From Saccharopolyspora erythraea (GTDB lineage: Bacteria > Actinomycetota > Actinomycetes > Mycobacteriales > Pseudonocardiaceae): 64,000 bases of DNA. The stretch lies in assembly GCF_018141105.1 (NCBI RefSeq), contig NZ_CP054839.1, positions 992,001-1,056,000 on the forward strand, written 5' to 3'. Below, piece after piece: positions 63,435 through 64,000 of this stretch. Positions within the stretch are counted from its first letter, which is position 1, and each line of letters begins with the position of its first letter. The translations under genes and the position numbers were made by a program. Under the pieces are notes generated by a model, which saw only the letters and a program-made list of their open reading frames with translations, searched no databases and was not told the origin of the DNA.

Positions 63435-64000
63435 GACGAAGACCGTAGCGGGATGCGCACCCGCAGCCGCCAGCTCGAACCGTCCGCCCCCGTGCTCACC
63501 TCGCCGCCGAGGGCCTGCACGCGGTGCCGGATGCCCGGCAGCCCCAGCCCGGACCGGCGTTTCGAGCGAGCGGAGCCGACCGGGTTGGTCATGTCGAGGG
63601 TCAGGTCGCCGTCGTCGACGGCCACGCGCAGTTCGACGGGGACGGGCCCAGCGTGCCGCAGCACGTTGGTCAGTCCTTCCCGCGCGACCCGGTACGCCTC
63701 CCTGCTGATGTGTTGCGGGACGGCGTCCACGTCTCCTCGGACGTCGGTGCGCAGCTCCAGGCCCGCGAGGTCGGTCGACCGGGCCAGTTCTGCCAGGTCG
63801 CGCAGGCTCTGCGCGGTACTGCGGTCGGCCGGAGCCTCCGCGCGCAGCACGCCGAGTGCGTGGTCGAGGTCGTCGAGCGCGCAGCGCGTGGATTCCTCGA
63901 TCGCCCGCAATGCCTGACGGGCGAACTCCGGGTCGGAGTCCAGCACGCGACCGGCCGCGCCCGCTTGCAGGGTCGCGACGTTGAGCGTGTGGCCGACGGA
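63431..64000 (-). CDS. NarL-type sensor histidine kinase, N-terminal part outside the window
   Basis: The C-terminal 189 residues of a HisKA_3-type kinase. The frame enters at the edge as SVGHTLNVATLQAG, the helix following the phospho-accepting histidine of the LHDxVGH box, whose His and Asp lie just beyond the edge or at it. The HATPase domain shows EGLTNVLRHAG (N-box), then DGDLTLDMTNPVG and GLGLPGIRHRVQALGGEV (G-box). Sensor and membrane parts are not in the window. It is coupled to the response regulator gene by a 4-base overlap. Confidence 0.9.
   Translation of the reverse strand, partial: SVGHTLNVATLQAGAAGRVLDSDPEFARQALRAIEESTRCALDDLDHALGVLRAEAPADRSTAQSLRDLAELARSTDLAGLELRTDVRGDVDAVPQHISREAYRVAREGLTNVLRHAGPVPVELRVAVDDGDLTLDMTNPVGSARSKRRSGLGLPGIRHRVQALGGEVSTGADGSSWRLRVRIPLRSSS

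Overview
The window is high-GC DNA with GTG and ATG starts. It carries actinobacterial marker genes: mycothiol S-conjugate amidase, a GuaB1-type GMP reductase, a PIN-PhoH protein, a short-chain Z-isoprenyl diphosphate synthase paired with a hemolysin III gene, and the block xseB-xseA-Rv1109c-like-ispH. Gene order and chaplin-like secreted proteins suggest a filamentous Pseudonocardiales member, possibly Saccharopolyspora. That is an inference from gene content; no database was searched. I saw no tRNA, rRNA, CRISPR array, insertion sequence or prophage, so this looks like chromosomal DNA with accessory sugar-use cassettes.

Layout. 1-16 kb is mostly housekeeping: a DUF5336 membrane protein (cut by the window edge), metB, ilvA, hppD with a divergent Lrp/AsnC regulator, greA, DUF4307 divergent from mca, an ATP-dependent DNA ligase, DUF4288 and DUF3800-like proteins, guaB1, phoH and a DUF885 protein. 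16-22 kb has two tandem chaplin-like secreted proteins, Z-FPP synthase, hemolysin III, a conserved unknown protein with a possible ribbon-helix-helix C-terminus, a GNAT and a DUF255 thioredoxin-fold protein. 22-28.7 kb is a tightly overlapping polyol operon: Tat lipoprotein binding protein, two permeases, zinc dehydrogenase, DeoR regulator and xylulokinase. 29-41 kb has fumC, two secreted S1 proteases flanking a ferredoxin-NADP reductase-like gene, glpX, xseB, an unknown coupled gene, xseA, a lipid-droplet-type protein, ispH and a DUF6542 membrane protein.

41-53.5 kb is the most interesting part. It holds a ribose-type (CUT2) ABC transporter, a large secreted GH172/DUF2961 protein with the family's catalytic Glu pair, a LacI regulator, a fucose/arabinose-type isomerase, an FGGY kinase and a secreted lipoprotein esterase. 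The transporter promoter and the isomerase promoter share the same architecture: TTGACA, 18 bases, then a 26-base block identical at 20 positions and centred on a palindromic LacI-type core. I infer one LacI-controlled regulon. Because GH172 includes exo-D-arabinofuranosidases, a coherent (unproven) reading is scavenging of D-arabinofuranose: cleave outside the cell, import by ABC, isomerise to D-ribulose, phosphorylate to D-ribulose 5-phosphate. The polyol operon would feed the same pentose phosphate pool through D-xylulose.

53.7-64 kb has rmuC divergent from sbcD-sbcC, a frameshifted TAP-type hydrolase, an Ada-AlkA fusion with an unusually long low-complexity linker, and a NarL-type response regulator with its partial histidine kinase. 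Across the window eight genes have a TANNNT -10 box 6-8 bases before the start codon and no Shine-Dalgarno, indicating leaderless transcripts. Three probable start or reading-frame problems (xseA, DUF6542, TAP hydrolase) are flagged.
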